Positions 7,900 through 16,212 of a DNA stretch of 64,000 nt are shown one piece after another. How positions within the stretch are numbered: position 1 is the first letter of the stretch; every line of letters begins with the position of its first letter. This DNA is from Bacteroidota bacterium. GTDB lineage: Bacteria > Bacteroidota > Bacteroidia > Chitinophagales > Chitinophagaceae. The notes under the pieces were generated by a model. It saw only the letters and a list, made by a program, of their open reading frames with translations. It was not told the origin of the DNA and ran no database searches. Made by a program: the position numbers and the translations under genes. The stretch lies in the NCBI GenBank assembly GCA_947453145.1, contig CANGFA010000001.1, positions 62,001 to 126,000 of the forward strand, read 5' to 3'.

Positions 7900-9186
7900 A
7901 TGAAAAAAATAATTGCAACCATTTTAATAATCACAGCCTCGTTTTACATACCTAATGGTGCTACTGCTCAAAAAACCATCTTAATTAAGTGTGGTAAATT
8001 ACTAGATACAAAAGGTGGAAAAGTTTTAGAAAATCAATTTGTTGTATTAAAAGGAAACACGGTTGTATCCATCTCCAATACAGCAAGCAAAGCAGATAGT
8101 ACCATTGACTTAAGTGGTTATTTCGTAATGCCTGGCTTGATAGACGCACATACCCATGTATTATTGCAAGGGGATATCACTTCAGAAGATTATGATGTTC
8201 AAGTGTTGAAGGAATCTATCCCTTATAGAACCTTAAGAGCTAGCAAGAGTGCAGAAAAATCTATCTTAAACGGATTCACTACCATCAGAGATTTAGGAAC
8301 CGAAGGCGCAGGATTTGCCGATGTGGATGTTAAAAAAGCAATTAATAAAGGAGTCATAACCGGGCCAAGAATGCAGGTAGCTACTTTGGCTATGAACACG
8401 ACTGGACATTATCCTTTGAAAGCATCTGACTATGCTTGGGAATTAAAATTTCCTAAGGGCGTTATTGAAATTACAGGTGCCGATGAAGCACGAAAGGCAG
8501 TGCGTCAACAAATTGAACAGGGAGCCGATTGGATCAAAATTTATGCGGACCGTGGTTACTACCGCTTAGCTGACGGATCTTTTAGATCCTTGCCTAATTT
8601 TACTACCGAAGAAATCACAGCTATTGGTGATGAAACTTTAAGAAGTAGAAAAAAATTAGCAGCTCACGCTATGACCAGAGACGGAATTTTAGCGGCTATT
8701 AATGCGGGCGCTATTTCCATTGAACATGGTTCAGGGATGGACGAAGAGTGTATGAAATTAATGGCCGAAAAAGGTATTTATTGGTGTCCAACTTTATTTG
8801 TAAATGAATACGTTGCTGAAGGAAGAGCAAAATTAGGAAGTCCAATTAATTTATATTTTCAACAATCTATCGAAGCCACTTTTAAAAAAGCAATTAAAAT
8901 GGGCGTGAAGCTTACCTATGGAACTGATATTGGAGGTTATGATTGGAATTTACCGCAAGCTGCAGACTTCACCTACTTTGTAAAATGGGGTTTAACGCCT
9001 ATTCAAGCAATACAAACAGCGACTACGACCGCTGCAGAATTATTGGGCATGCAAGGAAAGCTAGGTGAAATTAAAGAGGGTGCGTTTGCTGATATTATTG
9101 CGCTCAAAAAAGATCCAACAAAAGACATTAATGCTTTGCAAAATATAGACTGGGTTATGAAAGACGGCAAAGTGTATAAGAACTAA
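7900..9186 (+). CDS. Exported amidohydrolase (Xaa-Pro dipeptidase/imidazolonepropionase-like)
   Basis: 428 residues with signal peptide (cut near ATAQ, 24). The amidohydrolase metal ligands are all present: DAHTHV (His84, His86), the Lys in WIKIYAD (Lys213), His256, His276 in IEHGSG and Asp343 in GTDIGG. A C-terminal strand FADIIALKKDPTKDI is typical of the composite beta-sandwich. Exported relatives in this subgroup are proline dipeptidases or cyclic imide/amide hydrolases. It lies 38 bases after the M20 peptidase on the same strand. Its stop codon overlaps that of the convergent transporter gene by four bases. Confidence 0.87.
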   Translation: MKKIIATILIITASFYIPNGATAQKTILIKCGKLLDTKGGKVLENQFVVLKGNTVVSISNTASKADSTIDLSGYFVMPGLIDAHTHVLLQGDITSEDYDVQVLKESIPYRTLRASKSAEKSILNGFTTIRDLGTEGAGFADVDVKKAINKGVITGPRMQVATLAMNTTGHYPLKASDYAWELKFPKGVIEITGADEARKAVRQQIEQGADWIKIYADRGYYRLADGSFRSLPNFTTEEITAIGDETLRSRKKLAAHAMTRDGILAAINAGAISIEHGSGMDEECMKLMAEKGIYWCPTLFVNEYVAEGRAKLGSPINLYFQQSIEATFKKAIKMGVKLTYGTDIGGYDWNLPQAADFTYFVKWGLTPIQAIQTATTTAAELLGMQGKLGEIKEGAFADIIALKKDPTKDINALQNIDWVMKDGKVYKN

Positions 9187-10424
9187 TTTTCTGATTTCAC
9201 TTTGTGTCCTTTCCATCCAAAATAAGCAACTACTAAAAAACAAACTAAGGGTACTGCATATCCTAATTGTATATTTCCAGTAGCATCACTTATTAAGCCA
9301 AACATTCTTGGCAAAATAGCGCCACCTACTATGGACATAACTATTAAACTACTGGCCATTTCTGTATCAGGACCCAAGTCCTTAATGCCTAAGGAAAAAA
9401 TAGTAGGAAACATAATGGACATAAAAAAGCAAATTCCAATTAATGCATAAATGGTGACCACACCATTTCCTTTAATTGCTATACCGCATAAAATGGCACT
9501 TACCATTGCGTAGATAGTTAATAATTTTGAGGGCGCTATCTTATTCATAAAGGCTGTGCCTGCAAACCTACCTATTAAAAATGCCAGTCCTCCAATTCCT
9601 AAATAATCGGCCGCTTCTAATTCATTTATATTTGCTGATTTAGTTGCATATAAAATAAACAAACTAAATACACATACTTGTGCACCCACATAAAAAAACT
9701 GTGCTGCCACTGCCCAGCTTAAATGACTATGCCTAAATGTTTTTAACAAGCTGCTTGTATTTTCATTTGTATTTTTTCTTAAGTCGGGTAATTGTATAAA
9801 ATAAAAAATAGCAGCAACTACTAATAAAACAATCGCTAAAACAGTATAGGGTGTTTTAACGCTATATGCTTCGGTTGCTAATGCCACTTTTCTGGCCGCT
9901 TCGGTCATTGTAGCTAATTGAGCATCGCTATGACCCTTTGTTAATATAACTCTTGCGCCTATCGCAGGCGCCAATGCTACTGCTAATCCATTAAAGGACT
10001 GTGCCAGGTTTAATCTTTGCGTGGATGTATCAGGATCACCCAAAGCGGTTACATAGGGATTAGCTGCAGTTTCTAATATGGTTAGGCCGCAGGCAATCAC
10101 AAACAATGCAATTAAAAAATAATCATAGGATTGAAAATTAGCCGCAGGGACAAATAAGAAAGAGCCTAGTGAAAACAACAATAAGCCTGTAATTATTCCC
10201 ATTTTGTACCCCCATTTTTTCATGATATATCCTGCAGGCAATGCCATAAAAAAATAAGCAATAAACACAGCAGAATCTACCAAGGTAGACTGGGTGGTGG
10301 TTAAAGTAAATGACTTTTTTAAATGTGGAATTAAGATAGGATCTAAATTGTGCGCAAACCCCCAAAGGAAAAACAAACAAGTAATTAATATAAGTGGAGC
10401 TACATAAGATTTTGTTTGCTGCAT
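9183..10424 (-). CDS. FucP-type sugar:proton symporter (major facilitator superfamily)
   Basis: 413 residues with 12 membrane helices. The start FFLWGFAHNLDPILIPHLKK and the motif ETAANPYVTALGDP in helix 4 are signatures of the L-fucose permease subfamily, which also includes glucose/galactose and N-acetylglucosamine transporters in Bacteroidota. The likely role is uptake of a monosaccharide across the inner membrane. No sugar kinase or isomerase adjoins it; the nearest sugar genes are the mutarotase operon about 14 kb away, so the substrate cannot be assigned. Confidence 0.88.
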   Translation of the reverse strand: MQQTKSYVAPLILITCLFFLWGFAHNLDPILIPHLKKSFTLTTTQSTLVDSAVFIAYFFMALPAGYIMKKWGYKMGIITGLLLFSLGSFLFVPAANFQSYDYFLIALFVIACGLTILETAANPYVTALGDPDTSTQRLNLAQSFNGLAVALAPAIGARVILTKGHSDAQLATMTEAARKVALATEAYSVKTPYTVLAIVLLVVAAIFYFIQLPDLRKNTNENTSSLLKTFRHSHLSWAVAAQFFYVGAQVCVFSLFILYATKSANINELEAADYLGIGGLAFLIGRFAGTAFMNKIAPSKLLTIYAMVSAILCGIAIKGNGVVTIYALIGICFFMSIMFPTIFSLGIKDLGPDTEMASSLIVMSIVGGAILPRMFGLISDATGNIQLGYAVPLVCFLVVAYFGWKGHKVKSEN

Positions 10425-10479
10425 GGGTTGGAATTTAAATATAAATATAACAAATATTCATTGTAGAAGCTAGAAACCC

Positions 10480-10487
10480 TATTTTTG
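10480..10487 (+). promoter_or_regulatory. Candidate -7 promoter box (TATTTTTG)
   Basis: Exact match to the Bacteroidota TAnnTTTG box, 20 bases before the NIPSNAP start codon. A TTG at 10461-10463 could be the -33 element, but the 16-base spacer is shorter than the usual 19. Confidence 0.5.
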
Positions 10488-10506
10488 AGTATTCAAATTA
10501 ACATTT

Positions 10507-11289
10507 ATGAAAAAAACGATCCTATCTACCTTATTTGCATTTTCTATGATCCTAGGATTTGCACAAGATGCTAAAAATAATGAGCGTGAATTTTATTTAA
10601 TTCAAGTATATCATTGCAGTAACAATCAACAAATAAAAGGAATTGATGCGTATTTAGAAAAAATTTATTTACCCTATTTGCATAAGTCAGGTATTCAAAA
10701 AGTGGGGGTATTTGCTCCCCTAGCAAACGACACGGCTTTAGATAAAAAATTATATGTATGGGTACCCATGCATTCATTAAATGTATTAGACAAATTAGAC
10801 AAAGGCATTGAAAAGCTTGATGCTTTTGCTAAAAATGAAATAGTAGACTTAGAAAATGCAGATAGCAGTTTACCTTATACCAGAGTTGAAAGAATTGTTA
10901 CAAAATCTTTTAAATTGCAAACTGCATTTGAAAAAAATACGAGTTTAACTAAATCACCGGATCGTATTTATGAATACCGTAGCTATGAAAGCCCAACCGA
11001 AAACGCACATTTAAGAAAAGTGCATATGTTTAATGAGGGAGGCGAAATTGATTTGTTTAAGCGTTTAAATTTTAATGCTATTTTTTATTCAAAGGCCATT
11101 GTAGGTGACAGAATGCCGAATCTTATTTACATGACCAGCTTTAACAATATGGCAGACAGAGATGAACATTGGAAGGCATTTAGTGCTTCCCTAGAATGGA
11201 AAAGCATTTCCAATATGCCCAAATATGCAAAGTCGGTCAACAGAAATGAAACGGTGTTAATGACTGCTAGAATGTACGCCGATTTTTAA
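10507..11289 (+). CDS. Exported NIPSNAP-family protein
   Basis: 260 residues with signal peptide (cut near GFAQ, 20). Two ferredoxin-like alpha/beta repeats are seen: one around FYLIQVYHCSNNQQIKG (30-46) and one beginning IYEYRSYESPTENAHLRKV (about 158-176), the second with the EYRSYESPT-type opening of NIPSNAP domains. Function of bacterial exported NIPSNAP proteins is not settled; they often sit in catabolic or stress gene sets of Bacteroidota and Planctomycetota. Here it is a single gene with its own candidate promoter, and its stop overlaps that of the convergent TolC-like gene. Confidence 0.82.
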   Translation: MKKTILSTLFAFSMILGFAQDAKNNEREFYLIQVYHCSNNQQIKGIDAYLEKIYLPYLHKSGIQKVGVFAPLANDTALDKKLYVWVPMHSLNVLDKLDKGIEKLDAFAKNEIVDLENADSSLPYTRVERIVTKSFKLQTAFEKNTSLTKSPDRIYEYRSYESPTENAHLRKVHMFNEGGEIDLFKRLNFNAIFYSKAIVGDRMPNLIYMTSFNNMADRDEHWKAFSASLEWKSISNMPKYAKSVNRNETVLMTARMYADF

Positions 11290-12578
11290 TGGATAATTTG
11301 TACACCCATTGCCTTTAACAATTCAATCTGCGCATTGCACAATTGATATTGATATTGCAATTGGTTTAATAAAGCCCTTTGATAGTCTGCATTCGTAGAG
11401 GTAATTTCTAAGGGAGTAGCAGTGCCATTTTTTAATTTAGCAACACTTAATTTTTGGGCTAAACTAGCTTGTTGAATTTGAGTCGCCGAATTTTTAATTC
11501 TATTTTGACTGCTTGTTATATCTATAAGTGCAGCTTGAATATCTTTTTCGGTATCATGCATTAAAACTGTAATATTGTTTTCACTCAACTCCATGCCTCT
11601 TTCTTGAACTTTAATAAGCTGTTTGGTTTTCCCGCCATTGAATAAGGGTACTGAAAAGCCAATACCTGCATTATAGTTAAATCTTGGATCATTAATAGCA
11701 GGCAAATAACCATTTCTAGAACCCACACTTGCTTTTAAACCTATAAATGGTTGCTGGCTTAACTTGCTAATAGCAATATCCGATTTTGCTATACTTAGTT
11801 TATCTTTCGCAATAGACAAGCTTGGGTTTTGTGCAATGGCAACTTGTATTGCCTCGTCCAGTGTATATTCCTTTATAGCTATAGCTAAGTTGGTTTCCTT
11901 AATATCATTTACGCCCGTTGCATAATTTAATAAGTTCAATAACTTTTTCAAATTTGTTTCTAAATCAATTTTCCGATTTAGCTCGTTGTCAATTTTAGAT
12001 TGAATAGTTATAACATCTAATTGTAAGGCATTCCCATTTTTTAATTTTGCTTCAACCATTGCCTTGTTTTCATTCAAAAGTGTCAAAACTTCATTTTGAA
12101 TTTCTATGGCCTTTTTTGCAAAAACAATTTGAAAGTATAATTGACTGATTTGCGTGAACAAGCTAACTTCTAATTGTGCTGCAACATGTTTTGCAGTTTG
12201 TAATTCTAATTTAGATTTTTCAATACTTGCTTTTAATCGACCAAAATCAAATAAAGCATAGGTTCCATTTAATGCGCCAGATATATTATGTTCTGGAGCA
12301 AATTGAAAAGCTTTTTCTCCAAATGGTACTTCTATTTTTGGTTGAACATAGGCGTAGCTTGCATCAATGGTTACATCTGGATATTTATTTAATTCAACGA
12401 GTTTTAATTTATCCTCCGCAAGTTGCACCGACAATTCTACTTCCTTTACTTTAGGGAAATAAGTAAGTGACTTTTGCAATAGCGATTTTAATTCTGGATT
12501 CACTATTTCTTGCGCTTGCAAACAGGTAGCACCAATCAATAAGGCAAAACCAAATAGTACTGTTTTTTTCATAATCAT
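11286..12578 (-). CDS. TolC-family outer-membrane efflux protein
   Basis: 430 residues with signal peptide (cut near CLQAQ). The long alternating helices with repeated A/N/L/K heptads, two internally similar halves (about 30-215 and 235-430) and the sequence LFDFGRLKASIEKSKLEL are characteristic of outer-membrane efflux channels. The start may be at 12578 or two codons in at 12572. It follows the MFS pump gene by five bases, making the outer-membrane part of a complete tripartite exporter. Confidence 0.92.
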   Translation of the reverse strand: MIMKKTVLFGFALLIGATCLQAQEIVNPELKSLLQKSLTYFPKVKEVELSVQLAEDKLKLVELNKYPDVTIDASYAYVQPKIEVPFGEKAFQFAPEHNISGALNGTYALFDFGRLKASIEKSKLELQTAKHVAAQLEVSLFTQISQLYFQIVFAKKAIEIQNEVLTLLNENKAMVEAKLKNGNALQLDVITIQSKIDNELNRKIDLETNLKKLLNLLNYATGVNDIKETNLAIAIKEYTLDEAIQVAIAQNPSLSIAKDKLSIAKSDIAISKLSQQPFIGLKASVGSRNGYLPAINDPRFNYNAGIGFSVPLFNGGKTKQLIKVQERGMELSENNITVLMHDTEKDIQAALIDITSSQNRIKNSATQIQQASLAQKLSVAKLKNGTATPLEITSTNADYQRALLNQLQYQYQLCNAQIELLKAMGVQIIH

Positions 12579-12583
12579 ATTTT

Positions 12584-14158
12584 TTAATGCGCTTCAGCGG
12601 CAGCTTCTAACGCAGCTTTATCTAATTTTTTTCGGGTTCTTAAAAAGAAAACCAATGGGATAACTACTAAAAAGAAAATACCCACCAATCTAAAAGTGTC
12701 TAAATAAGATAAGTAATAGGCCTGTCTGTCCACAGACAAATCAATTAACTTATGTGCTTTTTCGGTGGCACCATGAAAGTCCCCTGTTCTTGCAGCAATC
12801 CCTTGTGAAATAGTCCCAACACGCTCCTTCCATTGTGCCCCATCGGAAGGTAAATTGGAAATTAAACTAGAACGATGTTTAAAATATTGTTGCGCTACAT
12901 AATTATTGGCAATGGCAATACCAAATGCACCACCCAGCTGTCTAATCATATTATTTAAAGAAATACCCGATGCATAATCTTTGGATTCTAATCCAACCAC
13001 CGCTTGGTTAATTAATGGAAGTTGACTCATTGAAATTCCAAATGCCCTAATTAACAATGGCCAAAAGAAATCCCATTTACCTGCATCCGGAGGCATGGAT
13101 GCACTATAAAATGCATAAATTGAAAATAGAGTAAACCCTACTATAACAAATGGAATTGGGGATACACCTTTACTCATGAGTTTACCAATAATAGGCATCA
13201 TGATGACACCTGCTAACGTAGGTGGTAATAAGGAAATACCCGTCTCAAAAGCAGTAAAGCCCATTACACGTTGCGCAAGTACTGGATACACAAAAACCGA
13301 AGTAAACAATCCAAAGCCTGCAACAAAAGTAAATATGGTCGTAAATGCTAAATTTCGATTACCTAATACCCTTAAATTTACTGCGGGTTGTTTGATGCTT
13401 AATTCATACCAAATAAACATGCCCAAACCAACCACTGCAATCATGGTACAATAACGAATGGTTTCACTACTAAACCATTCTTCGGACTCTCCTCTTTCCA
13501 AAACATATTGTAAACATCCAATCCCCACCGCAAGTAACATAATACCTGTGTAGTCAATCTTAATGTCTTTTTTAGTTTTACCCTCTCCTTCTTTTTTATC
13601 AATAAAGGTATAGGCCAAAAAAGTAGCAATAATACCAATAGGAATATTAATCATGAAAATTAAAGGCCAGCTGTTGTGCTCGATAATCCAGCCGCCTAAA
13701 GTGGGGCCCAATGTGGGTCCTAGCACAATACCCATTCCAAATAATCCAGCCGCCATGGGTCTTTCCTTGGGCTCAAAAGCATCAAATAAAATAGCTTGAG
13801 AAGTGGACAGTAAAGCACCACCGCCAACACCTTGTACAAACCTCCACATAATAAGTTCCACTAAACTATCCGATTGCCCACATAAATAGGAGGCGACCGT
13901 AAAGATGATCATGGAGACGATATAATAATTTTTTCGGCCAAAATATTCAGCTAAAAAACCAGTTAACGGAATAATAATCACATTGGCAATAGCATAAGAT
14001 GTAATGACCCAACTAATGTCTTCAATGCTTACGCCCAAGCTTCCAGAAATATCTGTTAGCGCTACGTTTACAATAGAAGTATCAATCAACTCCATAATGG
14101 CAGCTGATACGGTTGTAATTACAATAATTGCTTTTGCGATACCCTTAGGTGTTGCCAT
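12584..14158 (-). CDS. EmrB/QacA-type (DHA2) drug-efflux MFS transporter
   Basis: 524 residues from the ATG at 14158 (MATPKGIAKA); the longer frame from 14188 would overlap the upstream gene. There are 14 predicted membrane helices, motif C GIVLGPTLGPTLGGWI in helix 5 (proline-rich, diagnostic of antiporter drug pumps), and VTSYAIANVIIIPLTG. It exchanges protons for hydrophobic toxicants through the partner HlyD and TolC proteins encoded on either side. Four bases separate it from the HlyD stop. Confidence 0.93.
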   Translation of the reverse strand: MATPKGIAKAIIVITTVSAAIMELIDTSIVNVALTDISGSLGVSIEDISWVITSYAIANVIIIPLTGFLAEYFGRKNYYIVSMIIFTVASYLCGQSDSLVELIMWRFVQGVGGGALLSTSQAILFDAFEPKERPMAAGLFGMGIVLGPTLGPTLGGWIIEHNSWPLIFMINIPIGIIATFLAYTFIDKKEGEGKTKKDIKIDYTGIMLLAVGIGCLQYVLERGESEEWFSSETIRYCTMIAVVGLGMFIWYELSIKQPAVNLRVLGNRNLAFTTIFTFVAGFGLFTSVFVYPVLAQRVMGFTAFETGISLLPPTLAGVIMMPIIGKLMSKGVSPIPFVIVGFTLFSIYAFYSASMPPDAGKWDFFWPLLIRAFGISMSQLPLINQAVVGLESKDYASGISLNNMIRQLGGAFGIAIANNYVAQQYFKHRSSLISNLPSDGAQWKERVGTISQGIAARTGDFHGATEKAHKLIDLSVDRQAYYLSYLDTFRLVGIFFLVVIPLVFFLRTRKKLDKAALEAAAEAH

Positions 14159-14162
14159 TAAA

Positions 14163-15200
14163 TTATTTGTCAACGGTGATAAATACACTCATACCTGCTC
14201 TTAATTTATTTTTAAGTGCAGCTTGATTGTCAATTGAGATTTTTACAGGAATTCTTTGTGTTACTTTAATAAAGTTACCACTTGAGTTATCCGGAGGAAG
14301 TAAAGAAAATTTAGCGCCTGTTGCGTCACTTAAACTCGCAATGGTTCCCGTAACCGCTAAATCTGGGTAAGCGTCTACACGTAATTTTACTTTTTTTCCT
14401 TCAGTTAAAGATTCTAATTGACTTTCTTTGAAATTGGCTACAATCCAGTAGCTGCTATCATTTACGATAGAAAAAATAGGTGTACCTGCTTGAACAAATT
14501 GTCCTATACTAATATTTTTCTTTCCAATTTTTCCAGTGATGGGCGTGGTAATTTTTGTGTATGCTAGTTTTAATTCAGTTTCTTTAATTTTTGCTTCTTT
14601 CATTTGAATGAATGCACTTGCTCGGTTCACATTTTCCTTTAAAACAGCAATTTTGTTATTGGCAGTAGCCAATTCAGTTTGTGCATTTGTCACTTCTTGA
14701 TTTGCAGATGCAACCTGATATTCAGTTTCGTCTAATTGTTTTTTTGTGATGGCTTGCTCCTTGTATAAATTTTGATCTCTTTGTAAATCACTAGCTGCTT
14801 TGTTTTGACGTATTGTTTTTAAATCAATGGCGCCTTTGTTATTTTTCAAAGCAAGAATCGCGTTATCTAATTGTGCTTTTGCATTTGCAAGGTCCGCAGT
14901 AGATTGTAATAAATCGGCTTTTTGTTCCGCTAGCGTTGCTTGCATTTCGGCATCATCCAGCTCCACCACCAACTGATCCTGCTTTACTGAATCATAATCT
15001 TTTATAGAAATAGTTTTAACATAGCCCGAAATACGGGTTAATACAGGGACAATATTGGTTTCAATTTGTGCATTATCGGTAGTTTCGTGTGTTAAATTGA
15101 AATATATTTTTTTGACCCCAAAATAGATTGCAATCACCAATAAAACACCGATGACTACTTTTCTAATTGTTCCTTTTGTTTGCTTTTGTTGCTGCTCCAT
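14163..15200 (-). CDS. HlyD/EmrA-family membrane fusion protein
   Basis: 345 residues: one membrane helix (about 13-30), a split biotinyl-lipoyl domain (about 48-75 and 215-245), a long coiled-coil hairpin (about 78-205, rich in Ala, Leu, Gln and Lys) and a beta-barrel (245-335). The lipoyl half-motif AYTKITTPITGKIGKKNISIG is partly conserved with EmrA. First gene of the efflux operon HlyD-MFS-TolC; the promoter at 15241-15269 lies directly in front. Confidence 0.92.
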   Translation of the reverse strand: MEQQQKQTKGTIRKVVIGVLLVIAIYFGVKKIYFNLTHETTDNAQIETNIVPVLTRISGYVKTISIKDYDSVKQDQLVVELDDAEMQATLAEQKADLLQSTADLANAKAQLDNAILALKNNKGAIDLKTIRQNKAASDLQRDQNLYKEQAITKKQLDETEYQVASANQEVTNAQTELATANNKIAVLKENVNRASAFIQMKEAKIKETELKLAYTKITTPITGKIGKKNISIGQFVQAGTPIFSIVNDSSYWIVANFKESQLESLTEGKKVKLRVDAYPDLAVTGTIASLSDATGAKFSLLPPDNSSGNFIKVTQRIPVKISIDNQAALKNKLRAGMSVFITVDK

Positions 15201-15240
15201 CTTTATTAGTTAAAATTATAATTTGATTATTGAGAAAGTG

Positions 15241-15269
15241 CAAATTTATAAAATAATAGTGTAAGCAAA
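15241..15269 (-). promoter_or_regulatory. Promoter of the HlyD-MFS-TolC operon (TTTG-N17-TAAATTTG)
   Basis: On the minus strand a -33 TTTG (15269-15266) and a -7 TAAATTTG (15248-15241) are 17 bases apart, matching the Bacteroidota consensus TTTG-N19-TAnnTTTG within its known spacing range. The start codon is about 40 bases downstream of the -7 box. Confidence 0.75.
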
Positions 15270-15276
15270 CCCATAT

Positions 15277-16194
15277 TTATATGATAGGTAAACGTACTCC
15301 ATTAATATATACAAAGGCAATACCAAGAGCTGCCTTTATAACTAATAACCCATCAATGAGCAAAATGTTTACATAAATGGCTTTTTGTTTTAGTACCCAA
15401 TGCGCAATTAAATAGCTTAATACAATAAGTATGCCTTGCAAGGCAAGATAATAGGCCGAAATTCCGATTACTGCTACCCAATACATAACAATTATATAAT
15501 ATAGTATTAATAGGGGTACTATAATTTGTTTGACTGTTTTGTGGGCACCCAACCGAACGGCAATGGTATAAACTGCCTCCTTTTGATCTTTTGGCATGTC
15601 TTTAATATCAAATAAAATGGCCAAAATAAGCACGTATATAAAGAATTGTAAAAAGTAGAAGTTTACAGCTTTAGTTAATAATACAGTTGGATTATTTGAG
15701 CCTAGCCAAATAGGAATAAAGCAACAAGTGAAGGTCCAAACCCATGCAATAGATATACTTTTTAAGACCCCTTTATTTCTTGAATTTTGAAATGAAATAA
15801 AATGAATAGTAGGCAAATAATAAGCAGCGGATAACAAAAAAGAAATGAGCAAAATAATTTTTACAAAAAGACTAGCGTGTAAAAAATTATTGAATGCATC
15901 CAATTTTAAAAAACCTATATAAAGGCATATGCATGTATAAACTAATTGTCTTATTTGCAAATACTTTTGTTTCTCCAGATACCAACTAACACGTTCATTG
16001 TGTTCGCCTAATTTACACTCTACCAAATAGGCATATGTATAATACACAATGGCACCAAGGTATATAAGTAATAACAGGTAGGGGTTAGGCATGCGGTTTA
16101 GCAATAGCAAAGAGGACTCTACGGACAACATAACAGCACAAAATCCATAAAACCAATTACTCCATAAAAATATTCCTTTCCAATTTAGATTCAC
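15277..16194 (-). CDS. UbiA-like polytopic membrane protein, possibly degenerate prenyltransferase
   Basis: 305 residues with eight or nine membrane helices. The segment LFDIKDMPKDQKEAVYTIAV followed by RLG matches the second aspartate-rich motif of UbiA prenyltransferases (DxxDxxxD...T.avrlG). The first motif NxxxDxxxD, which with the second holds the Mg-diphosphate, cannot be found; the equivalent loop reads ECKLGEHNERVSWYL. It could be an active variant, a protein with a new substrate, or a non-catalytic relative. Lies between the efflux operon and a serine hydrolase gene on the same strand, 18 bases from the latter. Confidence 0.65.
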   Translation of the reverse strand: MNLNWKGIFLWSNWFYGFCAVMLSVESSLLLLNRMPNPYLLLLIYLGAIVYYTYAYLVECKLGEHNERVSWYLEKQKYLQIRQLVYTCICLYIGFLKLDAFNNFLHASLFVKIILLISFLLSAAYYLPTIHFISFQNSRNKGVLKSISIAWVWTFTCCFIPIWLGSNNPTVLLTKAVNFYFLQFFIYVLILAILFDIKDMPKDQKEAVYTIAVRLGAHKTVKQIIVPLLILYYIIVMYWVAVIGISAYYLALQGILIVLSYLIAHWVLKQKAIYVNILLIDGLLVIKAALGIAFVYINGVRLPII

Positions 16195-16212
16195 TTAAAA
16201 AAGATTATAGAA

